This document shows, piece by piece, positions 1 to 8,294 of a DNA stretch of 20,991 nucleotides. Numbering within the stretch: position 1 is the stretch's first letter; the number at the start of each line of letters is the position of its first letter. The notes under the pieces were generated by a model. The model saw nothing but the letters and a program-made list of their open reading frames with translations. It made no database searches and was not told where the DNA came from. Location: assembly GCA_038241115.1 (NCBI GenBank), contig JBBRGA010000054.1:1-20991 (forward strand), read 5' to 3'. Source of the DNA: JANYJJ01 sp038241115 (GTDB lineage Bacteria > Pseudomonadota > Gammaproteobacteria > Burkholderiales > Burkholderiaceae_C). Made by a program: the position numbers and the translations under genes.

Positions 1-1043
1 GTGAGCATCGAGTTCTCCATGGCGCGGCGAAAGTTGGCCTCCGAAACCAGGGCGCCTTGCATTTGCGCGCGCCTGCGCATGTGCCGCCAAGTGCCCAGCA
101 GCATCCACAGCGTCAGCACACTCAGCGCCAGCACCATCCAAAACAAGGTGTTGGTAATGAGGCCAATCGAAGTGCGATAACCCTCGCCGCGCAGCACCAA
201 GCCGTCGCCGGCCGCGGCCACGGGCACGTCGTGCCAAATTAATGAGGGTCTGGCTTTTTGTCCGGCAGGCGGCGAGACGGTGCTGGCCAGCACTTGATCT
301 GCGCTGTCAAGCAGGCTGATGGCATGACGTGCGCTGACTTCCGACGGCACAAAGTAACGCACCAGGCTCTCTACTGAATATTCGGCCACCAATGTGCCGC
401 TGAACGCGCTGCGGTCAATCAGCGGTACGTGGATTTGAATCACAGTCACGCCGTTCGCGTCTTTGAATGGACGGGTGTAGACCGCTTGACGCTGCTCGCG
501 CGCTGCAACGAACGCACGTTCTGGTTCACTGGTTTGACCTTGAACGGGCACCGAGGCGAGCATCTCGGCGTCTGTCAGCCCTGTTTCTGGCCGGATGGTG
601 ATGCTCGAGTAATCGGCCCAAAGAACGCGCGCGCCGTTGACCCAGAACAAATGTGTGATCTCGGGCCGCTCGCGGCTGAAAACCGCGGCCTGCGCGAGAA
701 ATTCATCAGCGTTGATTGCGCGCGTTCCGATCTCACGCGCAATGCGCACCAATTGCTCTTGGTTGACGATAAGTCGAAGTCGAATTTGCTGTTGCGCAAC
801 TTCGGTGTCGCGTCGGACCGATTCAATGGCGCGCTCCAGTTCCTCGTTGCGCAAATACCAAAACGCCGAAATGATGGCCGCCAGGAACAGCAGCACCGAA
901 ATCAACGGCGCAATCGTGGCAAAACGGTCTTGGCGTGCATGTGACTGCTTGCGCCACCAGCGCCCAAATATGCGCTGCGGCAGCTTCGGACGCACGGCCT
1001 GGGCGGCATCGGGCAACGGCAACAGAGGTTCGAGCTTGTCCAT
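1..1043 (-). CDS. Membrane PAS-type sensor histidine kinase, N-terminal part (runs off left edge)
   Basis: 347 codons are present. The protein begins MDKLEPLLPLPD and continues beyond base 1. A membrane helix at about residues 42-63 is followed by a periplasmic sensing region (about 64-296), a second helix (about 297-318), a basic stretch HMRRRAQMQG, and the first residues of a PAS domain (EANFRRAMENSML). This is the layout of a two-helix sensor kinase whose PAS, HisKA and ATPase domains would lie outside the window; they are not seen. The ATG at 1043 is the only plausible start in this frame, but no good Shine-Dalgarno sequence precedes it. It is divergent from aceE across about 160 bases. 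A partner response regulator and a role in controlling PDH are inference only. A diguanylate cyclase or other PAS-containing signalling protein cannot be excluded from the N-terminus alone. Confidence 0.78.
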   Translation of the reverse strand, partial: MDKLEPLLPLPDAAQAVRPKLPQRIFGRWWRKQSHARQDRFATIAPLISVLLFLAAIISAFWYLRNEELERAIESVRRDTEVAQQQIRLRLIVNQEQLVRIAREIGTRAINADEFLAQAAVFSRERPEITHLFWVNGARVLWADYSSITIRPETGLTDAEMLASVPVQGQTSEPERAFVAAREQRQAVYTRPFKDANGVTVIQIHVPLIDRSAFSGTLVAEYSVESLVRYFVPSEVSARHAISLLDSADQVLASTVSPPAGQKARPSLIWHDVPVAAAGDGLVLRGEGYRTSIGLITNTLFWMVLALSVLTLWMLLGTWRHMRRRAQMQGALVSEANFRRAMENSML

Positions 1044-1204
1044 CGGAGGATTATCGACGGCGTGGCAAAAAGCGAGCGTTTGGTGATGCGTCGACTGATC
1101 AATCCACTCTCAAACACCGCAATATGAAATGAGTTTGCACGATTTGGAAATACGGCAGGTTGTGCGACACTGCGCCCCAACGTAAAACCACCACAGGAGA
1201 CACC
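1044..1204. promoter_or_regulatory. Divergent promoter region between sensor kinase and aceE
   Basis: These 161 non-coding bases separate two divergently read genes, so both promoters should lie here. I see only weak matches: TTGCAC at 1135-1140 as a possible -35 toward aceE without a convincing -10 at 17 bases, and an AT-rich TATGAA at 1123-1128. No clear PdhR-type operator or riboswitch is visible. Placing promoters here rests on gene orientation, not on strong consensus. Confidence 0.35.
1195..1200 (+). promoter_or_regulatory. Ribosome binding site of aceE
   Basis: AGGAGA lies 4 bases before the ATG at 1205. It fixes that ATG as the aceE start rather than the in-frame TTG at 1160, which has no such site. 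Confidence 0.75.
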
Positions 1205-3958
1205 ATGTCCGCCATGCCTGAGTCTTTCATTGGCGCTGCCGCAAACGACAGCGATTCGTTGGAAACCCGCGAGTGGCTGGACGCTTTGTCCGCCGTCATC
1301 GGCGCCGACGGAACTGCCGGATCTGACACCGGCAAAGAGCGCGCCCACTTCCTGCTCGAACAGCTGATAGACCACGCGCGCCAAGCCGGTGTCGACGTGC
1401 CGTTCTCGGCGAAAACCGCTTACGTCAACACCATTCCCGCCGACCAGGAAGAGCGCTGTGGCGGCAACCTCGAAATTGAGGAGCGCCTGCGCGCCTACAT
1501 GCGCTGGAACGCCATGGCCATGGTCGTCAAGGCCAACCGCCTGAACCCGGACGACGGCGGTGATCTGGGCGGACACATCAGCAGTTTTGCCTCGGTGGCC
1601 ACGATGTTCGGCGCCGGTTTCAATCACTTCTGGCATGGCGACGACACCGCTGCGGGCGGCGTTCACGGTGGCGACTTGCTGTATATCCAGGGCCACTCGT
1701 CACCTGGCATCTACGCACGGGCTTTTTTGGAGGGTCGTATTTCCGAGGCGCAGTTGCTCAACTTCCGCCAAGAAGTGGACGGCAACGGCATCAGCAGCTA
1801 TCCGCACCCCAAGTTGATGCCCGAGTTCTGGCAGTTCCCCACGGTGTCGATGGGCTTGGGGCCGCTGATGGCCATTTACCAGGCGCGCTTCTTGAAATAC
1901 CTGCATGCGCGCGGCATCGCCGACACGTCACAGCGCAAGGTGTGGGTGTTTTGCGGCGACGGCGAAATGGACGAACCCGAGTCGCTCGGTGCCATCGGGT
2001 TGGCGGCGCGAGAAAAACTCGACAACCTCATCTTCGTTGTCAACTGCAATCTGCAACGGCTGGACGGCCCGGTGCGCGGCAACGGCAAGATCATTCAAGA
2101 ACTCGAAGGCGAATTCCGCGGCTCGGGTTGGAACGTCATCAAGTTGCTGTGGGGCAGCTACTGGGATCCGCTGCTGGCGCGCGACAAGGAAGAAATTCTG
2201 CGCAAAGTGATGATGGACACCGTCGACGGTGACTACCAAGCCATGAAGGCCAATGACGGCGCTTTTGTGCGCAAGCACTTTTTCGGTCAGCACCCCAAGC
2301 TGCTGGAAATGGTGGCCAAGATGAGCGATGACGACATCTGGCGCTTGAACCGGGGCGGCCACGATCCGCAAAAGGTTTATGCCGCCTACCACCGCGCCGT
2401 GAACCACAAAGGCCAGCCTACGGTCTTGCTGATCAAAACCGTCAAGGGTTTCGGCATGGGCAAAAGCGGCGAGGGCAAGAACACCGCGCATCAGACCAAG
2501 AAGCTCACCGACGACGACATCAAGAGCTTTCGCGACCGCTTCAACATTCCGGTGAATGACGAGCAAATTGCGGCGGGCATTCCCTTTTACAAACCGGCCG
2601 ACGACACGGTCGAAATGAAGTACCTGCACGAGCGCCGCAAGGCGCTGGGCGGTTATTTGCCGCACCGCCGCACCAAGGCCGACGAGAACTTGGCCGTGCC
2701 GCCGCTGGACACGTTCAAAGCCGTGCTCGAGCCGACAGCCGAAGGCCGTGAAATCAGCACCACGCAGGCCTATGTGCGTTTCCTGACGCAACTGCTGCGC
2801 GACAAACAGCTTGGGCCCCGCGCCGTGCCCATCTTGGTTGACGAAGCACGCACCTTCGGCATGGAAGGCCTGTTCCGGCAGATCGGCATCTACAACCCGG
2901 AAGGGCAAAACTACACGCCGGTCGACAAAGACCAGGTCATGTATTACCGCGAAGCGGTCGACGGCCAAATTCTGCAAGAAGGCATCAATGAAGCCGGTGG
3001 CATGGGCAGCTGGATCGCGGCAGCCACCAGCTACTCCACCAACAACCGGGTGATGATTCCGTTCTACGTTTACTACTCGATGTTCGGTTTCCAGCGCATC
3101 GGCGACATGGCATGGGCCGCTGGCGACATGCAAGCCCGCGGCTTCTTGTTGGGTGGCACGTCGGGGCGCACCACGTTGAACGGCGAGGGCCTGCAACACG
3201 AAGACGGTCACAGCCACATCCTGGCCAGCACCATTCCCAACTGCGTCAGCTACGACCCGACCTTTGCACATGAAGTGGGCGTCATCCTTCACCACGGCTT
3301 GAAGCGCATGGTGGAAAAGCAGGACAACGTGTATTTCTACATCACCTTGCTGAATGAAAACTACCCCATGCCGGGGCTGCGTGCCGGCACTGAGGACGAA
3401 ATCATCAAGGGCATGTACTTGCTGAATGAAGCTGAAAACGCGGGCCCCAAAAAATTGCCTTGCGTCAACTTGCTCGGCAGCGGCACCATCCTGCGCGAAA
3501 GCATTGCGGCAGCGGCCTTGCTCGACAAAGAGTGGGGCATCTCAGCCAACGTTTGGAGCTGCCCGAGCTTCAACGAGCTGACCCGCGACGGCCAGGACGC
3601 CGAGCGTTGGAACTTGCTGCATCCGCTGGAAAAAGCGCGTGTGCCGTTTGTGACGCAGCAGCTGGAAAAGTTTGTCGGACCGGTGGTGGCCTCGACCGAC
3701 TACATGAAGAACTACGCCGAACAAATTCGCGCTTTCATTCCGAAAGGACGCACCTACAAAGTATTGGGCACCGACGGCTTCGGTCGCAGTGATTTCCGCA
3801 GCAAGTTGCGCGAGCACTTCGAGATCAACCGCCACTACATCGTGGTGGCTGCGCTGAAAACGCTGGCCGACGAAGGCACGCTGCCCATGGCGAAAGTGGC
3901 CGAGGCGATTGCCAAGTACGGCATCAATGTGGACAAGGTCAATCCGCTGTACGCGTAA
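1205..3958 (+). CDS. aceE: Pyruvate dehydrogenase E1 component, homodimeric type
   Basis: This 917-residue protein decarboxylates pyruvate with thiamine diphosphate and transfers the acetyl group to the lipoyl arms of E2 in the cytoplasmic PDH complex. The length and whole-length resemblance fit the gammaproteobacterial-type single-chain E1 (AceE), not the alpha/beta type. The ThDP/Mg motif begins GDGEMDEPES at residue 251 and ends at the NCNLQRLDGP segment about 30 residues later. Other family hallmarks are GHISSFAS, YIQGHSSPGIYARAF and GEGLQHEDGHSH. The ATG at 1205 was chosen because AGGAGA precedes it. It is the first gene of the PDH cluster, 42 bases before aceF, and divergent from a sensor kinase. 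No frameshift or missing motif was seen. Confidence 0.97.
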   Translation: MSAMPESFIGAAANDSDSLETREWLDALSAVIGADGTAGSDTGKERAHFLLEQLIDHARQAGVDVPFSAKTAYVNTIPADQEERCGGNLEIEERLRAYMRWNAMAMVVKANRLNPDDGGDLGGHISSFASVATMFGAGFNHFWHGDDTAAGGVHGGDLLYIQGHSSPGIYARAFLEGRISEAQLLNFRQEVDGNGISSYPHPKLMPEFWQFPTVSMGLGPLMAIYQARFLKYLHARGIADTSQRKVWVFCGDGEMDEPESLGAIGLAAREKLDNLIFVVNCNLQRLDGPVRGNGKIIQELEGEFRGSGWNVIKLLWGSYWDPLLARDKEEILRKVMMDTVDGDYQAMKANDGAFVRKHFFGQHPKLLEMVAKMSDDDIWRLNRGGHDPQKVYAAYHRAVNHKGQPTVLLIKTVKGFGMGKSGEGKNTAHQTKKLTDDDIKSFRDRFNIPVNDEQIAAGIPFYKPADDTVEMKYLHERRKALGGYLPHRRTKADENLAVPPLDTFKAVLEPTAEGREISTTQAYVRFLTQLLRDKQLGPRAVPILVDEARTFGMEGLFRQIGIYNPEGQNYTPVDKDQVMYYREAVDGQILQEGINEAGGMGSWIAAATSYSTNNRVMIPFYVYYSMFGFQRIGDMAWAAGDMQARGFLLGGTSGRTTLNGEGLQHEDGHSHILASTIPNCVSYDPTFAHEVGVILHHGLKRMVEKQDNVYFYITLLNENYPMPGLRAGTEDEIIKGMYLLNEAENAGPKKLPCVNLLGSGTILRESIAAAALLDKEWGISANVWSCPSFNELTRDGQDAERWNLLHPLEKARVPFVTQQLEKFVGPVVASTDYMKNYAEQIRAFIPKGRTYKVLGTDGFGRSDFRSKLREHFEINRHYIVVAALKTLADEGTLPMAKVAEAIAKYGINVDKVNPLYA

Positions 3959-4000
3959 TGGGACGGCTTTAAAAAAACAGAACCTCGCTGGAGACAGAAC

Positions 4001-5791
4001 ATGGCATTGGTCGAAGTCAAAGTCCCGGACATCGGTGACTTCAAAGAGGTCGAAGTGATTGAGTTGCTGGTCAAGCCCGGCGACACCGTCAAGCTTGAGC
4101 AGTCACTGCTCACGGTCGAGAGCGACAAAGCATCGATGGAAATCCCGTCATCGCATGCAGGCGTGGTGAAAGAGCTGCGGGTCCAGCTGGGCGACAAGGT
4201 GGCCGAGGGGTCGATGGTGTTGGTGTTGGAGGTGGGCGAGGCTGCAGCAGCGGCTGCCAGCGCGCCTGCTGCCGCGCCGGTTGCACCGTCAACGTCGGCG
4301 CCCGTGGTGGCGATTGCAACGTCGGTTGCTGCGCCCGGCAATGCTTCAAATTCACCTCCGCCGCAGCCGCCCAGAGTGATCCAAGAACCAGCAACCAATT
4401 CGTCTCTGATCGAGGTTTTGGTCCCTGATATTGGAGACTTTGACGAAGTGGCAGTGATTGAGGTCATGGTCAGGGTGGGAGATGCCATCAAGCTGGAGCA
4501 AAGCTTGATCACGGTGGAGAGCGACAAAGCGGCCATGGAGATTCCTTCGTCACACGCGGGCATCGTCAAAGACGTGCGCGTCAAGGTGGGCGACAAGGTG
4601 GCCAAGGGAAGCTTGGTGTTGGTGGTTGAAGCGGCCGTCAGCGCCGCGCCGGCCGCGTTGACGCCGGCACCCGCACCCGCACCTGCACCTGCACCCGCAG
4701 CAGCCTCCGCGGTTGCGTCACCCCTTCCTTCAGCCGCAACAGCATCCGCAACAGCAGCCGTGACGGCAGTCGCCGCGCTTGCTGCAGACCGCGTCATACC
4801 CACCGCAGCCTTGCCGGCTCACGAGCCCAGCGTGTTGCAAGCCGCACTTCCGCATGCGTCGCCCAGCATTCGCAAATTTGCGCGTGAATTGGGTGTGCCC
4901 TTGGGCGAGCTGACTGGCACGGGTTTGAAGTCGCGCATCACCCAAGACGATGTGCAGAACTTTGTGAAAACCGTGATGGCGGGCGCCAAACAAACCGCTG
5001 CTCAGCATGCTGCGCAAACGTCGAAAACATCGCTCGCGCCGGCTTCCGCCGGCACCTTCCCTGGCCTGCTGGCTTGGCCCACAGTGGACTTCGCCAAATT
5101 CGGCCCCGTCGAGCGCAAAGACCTGTCACGCATCAAAAAAATCAGCGGCGCCAACCTGCATCGCAATTGGGTGCTGATTCCCCACGTCACCAACCACGAC
5201 GACGCCGACATCACCGACCTGGAAGCCTTCCGCCTGGCGACCAATCAAGAGAACGAGAAGTCCGGTATCAAGGTCACCATGCTCGCTTTCCTCATCAAAG
5301 CCAGCGTCGCGGCACTGAAGAAGTTTCCGGAGTTCAACGCTTCGCTGGACGGCGATCAGATCGTCTACAAGCAGTACTTCCACATCGGCTTTGCGGCCGA
5401 TACGCCGGGCGGCTTGATGGTGCCGGTGATTAAAGACGCTGACAAGAAAGGCGTCATGCAAATCTCGCAGGAGATGAGCGAGCTGGCCAAGAAAGCGCGC
5501 GATGGCAAGTTGAGCCCTGCCGACATGAGCGGCGGATGCTTCAGCATCAGCTCGCTCGGCGGCATTGGAGGTCGCTACTTCACGCCCATCATCAACGCGC
5601 CCGAAGTGGCCATCATGGGCGTGTGCAAAAGCAGCATGCAGCCGGTCTGGAACGGCAAAGAATTCCAAGCCCGCCTGATGTTGCCGCTCAGCTTGAGTTG
5701 GGATCACCGCGTGATCGACGGCGCAGCCGCAGCCCGCTTCAACGTGTACTTGGCGTCGATCCTGGCGGACTTTCGAAGGGTGTTGCTGTGA
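4001..5791 (+). CDS. aceF: Pyruvate dehydrogenase E2, dihydrolipoyl acetyltransferase with two lipoyl domains
   Basis: This 596-residue protein is the core of PDH and moves acetyl from lipoyl-lysine to CoA. Domains in order: lipoyl 1 (about 2-77, ESDKAS, lipoyl-Lys43); an Ala/Pro linker; lipoyl 2 (about 135-210, ESDKAA, Lys176); a long Ala/Pro linker with an (AP) repeat at about 222-233; a peripheral-subunit-binding domain (about 286-322, SPSIRKFARELG); and the catalytic domain (about 365-596) with the DHRVIDG motif, His569 and Asp573. E. coli has three lipoyl domains and many other bacteria one; two here plus one on E3 make three in the operon. GGAGA at 3990-3994 precedes the ATG. The stop TGA overlaps the next gene's GTG (GTGA), suggesting translational coupling. 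Confidence 0.97.
   Translation: MALVEVKVPDIGDFKEVEVIELLVKPGDTVKLEQSLLTVESDKASMEIPSSHAGVVKELRVQLGDKVAEGSMVLVLEVGEAAAAAASAPAAAPVAPSTSAPVVAIATSVAAPGNASNSPPPQPPRVIQEPATNSSLIEVLVPDIGDFDEVAVIEVMVRVGDAIKLEQSLITVESDKAAMEIPSSHAGIVKDVRVKVGDKVAKGSLVLVVEAAVSAAPAALTPAPAPAPAPAPAAASAVASPLPSAATASATAAVTAVAALAADRVIPTAALPAHEPSVLQAALPHASPSIRKFARELGVPLGELTGTGLKSRITQDDVQNFVKTVMAGAKQTAAQHAAQTSKTSLAPASAGTFPGLLAWPTVDFAKFGPVERKDLSRIKKISGANLHRNWVLIPHVTNHDDADITDLEAFRLATNQENEKSGIKVTMLAFLIKASVAALKKFPEFNASLDGDQIVYKQYFHIGFAADTPGGLMVPVIKDADKKGVMQISQEMSELAKKARDGKLSPADMSGGCFSISSLGGIGGRYFTPIINAPEVAIMGVCKSSMQPVWNGKEFQARLMLPLSLSWDHRVIDGAAAARFNVYLASILADFRRVLL
4667..4696 (+). repeat. Hexanucleotide tandem repeat (GCACCY)x5 in the aceF linker
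   Basis: Five perfect-phase copies of GCACCC or GCACCT encode alternating Ala-Pro in the flexible linker between the second lipoyl domain and the subunit-binding domain. Unit changes keep the frame, so repeat length could vary between strains without breaking the enzyme. Confidence 0.8.
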
Positions 5792-6366
5792 CCACGGTGG
5801 TGGTTACGCGTCATGGCAACTCGGTCTCGATTGCGGCGGACAGCCTGGTGACTTTTGGCGACACGCGCCTGCCACATGGCTACGAGTCGAACGACAAGCT
5901 GTTCAGCGTGGGTGACTCTTGGATAGGCATGGCGGGCACGGTGGCGCACTTTCCCGTGTTGCGCCGCGCGTTGAATGCGCTGCCCGCTGACGAGCTGAAA
6001 TTGCACTCGCGCGACGAAGTGTTCGACACGTTCTTGAAGCTTCACCCCAAGCTCAAAGAAAACTTTTTCATGAACGCCAAAGAGGATGACGACGATCCTT
6101 ACGAGTCCATGCAATTCACCGCGCTCATCGCCAACCCGGCCGGCATCTTCGGCGTGTATTCATACCGTGAAGTGTTTGAGTTCGACCGTTTCTGGGGCAT
6201 AGGCACAGGCCGGGCGTTTGCGCTGGGGGCCATGCACGCCACCGCCGACAAAGTGAAATCGGCCCGCGAACTGGCGGAAATCGGCGTGCGCGCAGGTTGC
6301 GAATTTGACAAAAATTCGGGCGGTCCCATCCGCGTCCACACCATCAAACTGAAGGCAAAGGTCTGA
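5788..6366 (+). CDS. Proteasome-like Ntn-hydrolase (HslV-related, BPH type)
   Basis: 192 residues starting at a GTG that overlaps the aceF stop (GTGA), with GAAGGG at 5775-5780 seven bases before it. After Met removal the protein would begin with Thr-Thr-Val-Val-Val. This matches the N-terminal catalytic threonine of HslV, and the HslV pattern continues: Asp17 (AADSLVTFGDT), Lys36 (NDKLF) and a late GIGTG turn with Thr139 where HslV has a Ser. The length equals an HslV-like subunit. The fit is best to the betaproteobacterial proteasome homologue (BPH) known as a double-ring peptidase-like assembly; its substrate is not established. It is not HslV proper: no hslU is adjacent, and the residues between Asp17 and Lys36 differ. 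An acidic loop EDDDDPYE (98-105) is distinctive. It lies between E2 and E3 of PDH, 2 bases before lpdA. Confidence 0.82.
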   Translation: MTTVVVTRHGNSVSIAADSLVTFGDTRLPHGYESNDKLFSVGDSWIGMAGTVAHFPVLRRALNALPADELKLHSRDEVFDTFLKLHPKLKENFFMNAKEDDDDPYESMQFTALIANPAGIFGVYSYREVFEFDRFWGIGTGRAFALGAMHATADKVKSARELAEIGVRAGCEFDKNSGGPIRVHTIKLKAKV

Positions 6367-6368
6367 CC

Positions 6369-8162
6369 ATGGCCACTCTCGACATCCGGATTCCAGACAT
6401 CGGCGACTTCAAAGACGTGGCGGTGATCGAGTTGTTGGTGGCGGTGGGCGACACCGTGAAGGTGGAGCAATCGCTCATCACGGTAGAAAGTGACAAGGCC
6501 TCGATCGAGATTCCGGCATCACATGCAGGCGTGGTGACCGCCCTGAAATTGAAAATCGGCGATGTGGTGAACCAGGGCAGCGTGATCTTGTCGCTGGAAG
6601 TTGCAGAGGTGAAATCAGACGCCGCGGCTGCCGCCGGCAAAGCCGTTGAAGTTGTGGAGGCTGCGGCGTTGGCGCCCGCAAGCATTCCACCTTCAACGCA
6701 TTCGTCCCCGCCGAGCGGTGACGGTGCGGATCAGTTCGACATGCTTGTTTTAGGCGCCGGCCCAGGCGGTTATTCGGCGGCATTTCGCGCAGCCGACCTG
6801 GGCCTCAAAGTCGTCCTCGTCGAGCGCTACGCGGCCCTGGGCGGCGTGTGCTTGAACGTGGGCTGCATTCCCTCCAAAGCGTTGCTGCACGTTGCCTCAG
6901 TGATGGACGAAGTCAAGCATTTCGACGCCCTGGGCATCACCTTCACCCCGCCCACCATCGACCTGGGCAAGTTGCGAACGCACAAAGAAAAAGTCATCGG
7001 CAAGCTGACAGGTGGCTTGGCGGCGATGGCCAAGATGCGCAAAGTCACTGTCGTTCAAGGGACGGCCGAATTCAGCGACGCAAACCACCTCAGCGTCACT
7101 TTGCCGGATGGCAAATTGCAAGTGCTGGGCTTCAAGCGCGCGGTGATCGCGGCAGGATCTGAAGCCGTGAAATTGCCCTTTTTGCCGAAGGACGACCCCC
7201 GCGTGGTGACCAGCACCGGTGCGCTTAAATTGCAGCAAAGTCCCAAGCGCATGCTGATCGTGGGCGGCGGCATCATCGGGCTTGAAATGGGCACGGTCTA
7301 CTCCACGCTGGGCGCCCGGTTGGACGTGGTGGAAATGCTCGACGGGTTGATGCAAGGCGCCGACCGCGACCTTGTCAAGGTGTGGCAAAAGATGAACGCG
7401 CCGCGCTTTGACAACATCATGCTGAAAACCAAGACCGTGGGCGCACAGGCCACAGCAGACGGCATCTTGGTGAGCTTTGAGGGCGAGGGCGCTCCCAAAG
7501 AGCCACAGCTCTACGACATGGTGCTGCAAGCCGTGGGCCGGGTACCCAACGGAAAGCGCATCGGCGCTGAAAAAGCCGGTGTGGCAGTGAGTGACCGCGG
7601 CTTCATCGCAGTCGACATTCAAATGCGAACCAACGTGTCGCACATCTTTGCCATTGGCGACATCGTGGGTCAGCCCATGCTGGCCCATAAAGCGGTTCAC
7701 GAGGCGCACGTGGCGGCTGAAGTCATTGCCGGCGAGTTGCTGCAAGACGCCGCACTCAGCAAGGCGGCATTCAACGCCCGCGTGATCCCCAGCGTGGCCT
7801 ACACCGACCCTGAAGTGGCGTGGGTGGGCGTGACCGAAATTGAAGCCAAGGCCCAAGGCATGAAAGTGAAAAAGGGCTTGTTCCCTTGGAGCGCTTCGGG
7901 CCGCGCCATTGCCAACGGCCGCGATGAGGGATTCACCAAGCTCTTGTTCGACGAAGCCACCCACGCCATCGTTGGCGGCGGCATCGTAGGCACGCACGCG
8001 GGCGACATGATTGGTGAAATTGCGCTGGCCATCGAGATGGGCGCCGACGCGGTGGACATCGGCAAAACCATCCACCCGCACCCAACCTTGGGCGAAAGCA
8101 TCGGTCTGGCAGCAGAAGCATTTGAGGGCGTTTGCACCGATTTGCCGCCAGTGAAGCGCTGA
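6369..8162 (+). CDS. lpdA: Dihydrolipoamide dehydrogenase (E3) with N-terminal lipoyl domain
   Basis: This 597-residue FAD enzyme reoxidises dihydrolipoyl groups of PDH and reduces NAD+. An added lipoyl domain (about 2-78, ESDKAS, Lys43), closely similar to those in aceF, is joined by an Ala/Pro linker to the disulfide oxidoreductase. There the FAD site is GAGPGG (129-134), the redox disulfide is Cys161/Cys166 in CLNVGCIPSK, the NAD site is IVGGGIIGLEMG (297-308), and the dimer-interface active site is HPHPTLGES with His571 and Glu576. Plain E3 proteins are about 470 residues, so the extra length is the lipoyl arm and linker, an arrangement known in Neisseria and other betaproteobacteria. AAAGG at 6357-6361 precedes the ATG by 7 bases. 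It is the last gene of the PDH cluster. Confidence 0.97.
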   Translation: MATLDIRIPDIGDFKDVAVIELLVAVGDTVKVEQSLITVESDKASIEIPASHAGVVTALKLKIGDVVNQGSVILSLEVAEVKSDAAAAAGKAVEVVEAAALAPASIPPSTHSSPPSGDGADQFDMLVLGAGPGGYSAAFRAADLGLKVVLVERYAALGGVCLNVGCIPSKALLHVASVMDEVKHFDALGITFTPPTIDLGKLRTHKEKVIGKLTGGLAAMAKMRKVTVVQGTAEFSDANHLSVTLPDGKLQVLGFKRAVIAAGSEAVKLPFLPKDDPRVVTSTGALKLQQSPKRMLIVGGGIIGLEMGTVYSTLGARLDVVEMLDGLMQGADRDLVKVWQKMNAPRFDNIMLKTKTVGAQATADGILVSFEGEGAPKEPQLYDMVLQAVGRVPNGKRIGAEKAGVAVSDRGFIAVDIQMRTNVSHIFAIGDIVGQPMLAHKAVHEAHVAAEVIAGELLQDAALSKAAFNARVIPSVAYTDPEVAWVGVTEIEAKAQGMKVKKGLFPWSASGRAIANGRDEGFTKLLFDEATHAIVGGGIVGTHAGDMIGEIALAIEMGADAVDIGKTIHPHPTLGESIGLAAEAFEGVCTDLPPVKR

Positions 8163-8294
8163 GCCCGCGCACTTCGCACAGCCCGATCGCCGTCGCGGCT
8201 TCCGGTTGAGGGCCGCGGGCGTCAAGCTGCAAATAGGCAATCGCGCCAAAGGGTGTGCGCTCAAGTTGAGCCCGTTGGTGACGAAAAAGCCCTC
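8163..8294. other. Gap between lpdA and lapG with no clear gene
   Basis: 132 bases separate the PDH cluster from lapG. I see no T-tract terminator and no clear promoter consensus. The minus strand can be read here as protein-like sequence only by joining two frames (see findings). The gap may hold the PDH transcript end and the lapG promoter. Confidence 0.3.

Noticed and set aside
1160..1204. TTG start giving 15 more residues for aceE
   Set aside because: AGGAGA before the ATG at 1205 is a better initiation site, and the added residues read like untranslated leader.
902..1696. Open reading frame of 264 codons on the minus strand crossing the aceE promoter region
   Set aside because: It is antisense to the aceE start and out of frame with the sensor kinase, which has clear membrane and PAS features from 1043.
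1928..3295. Open reading frame of 455 codons on the minus strand
   Set aside because: It lies wholly inside aceE, whose protein has clear family motifs. The antisense frame is long only because of the GC-rich codon pattern; its product looks like no protein family.
3835..4803. Open reading frame of 322 codons on the minus strand, Ala/Thr/Ser-rich
   Set aside because: It is a shadow of the lipoyl and Ala/Pro segments of aceF; its repeats mirror the two lipoyl domains.
5536..5787. Upstream extension of the Ntn-hydrolase into aceF
   Set aside because: An N-terminal catalytic threonine requires the start at 5788; the upstream part is an out-of-frame reading of the E2 catalytic domain.
5788..6366. 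Naming the Ntn-hydrolase hslV
   Set aside because: hslV is normally followed by hslU; here the neighbours are PDH genes, and the sequence departs from HslV beyond the catalytic residues.
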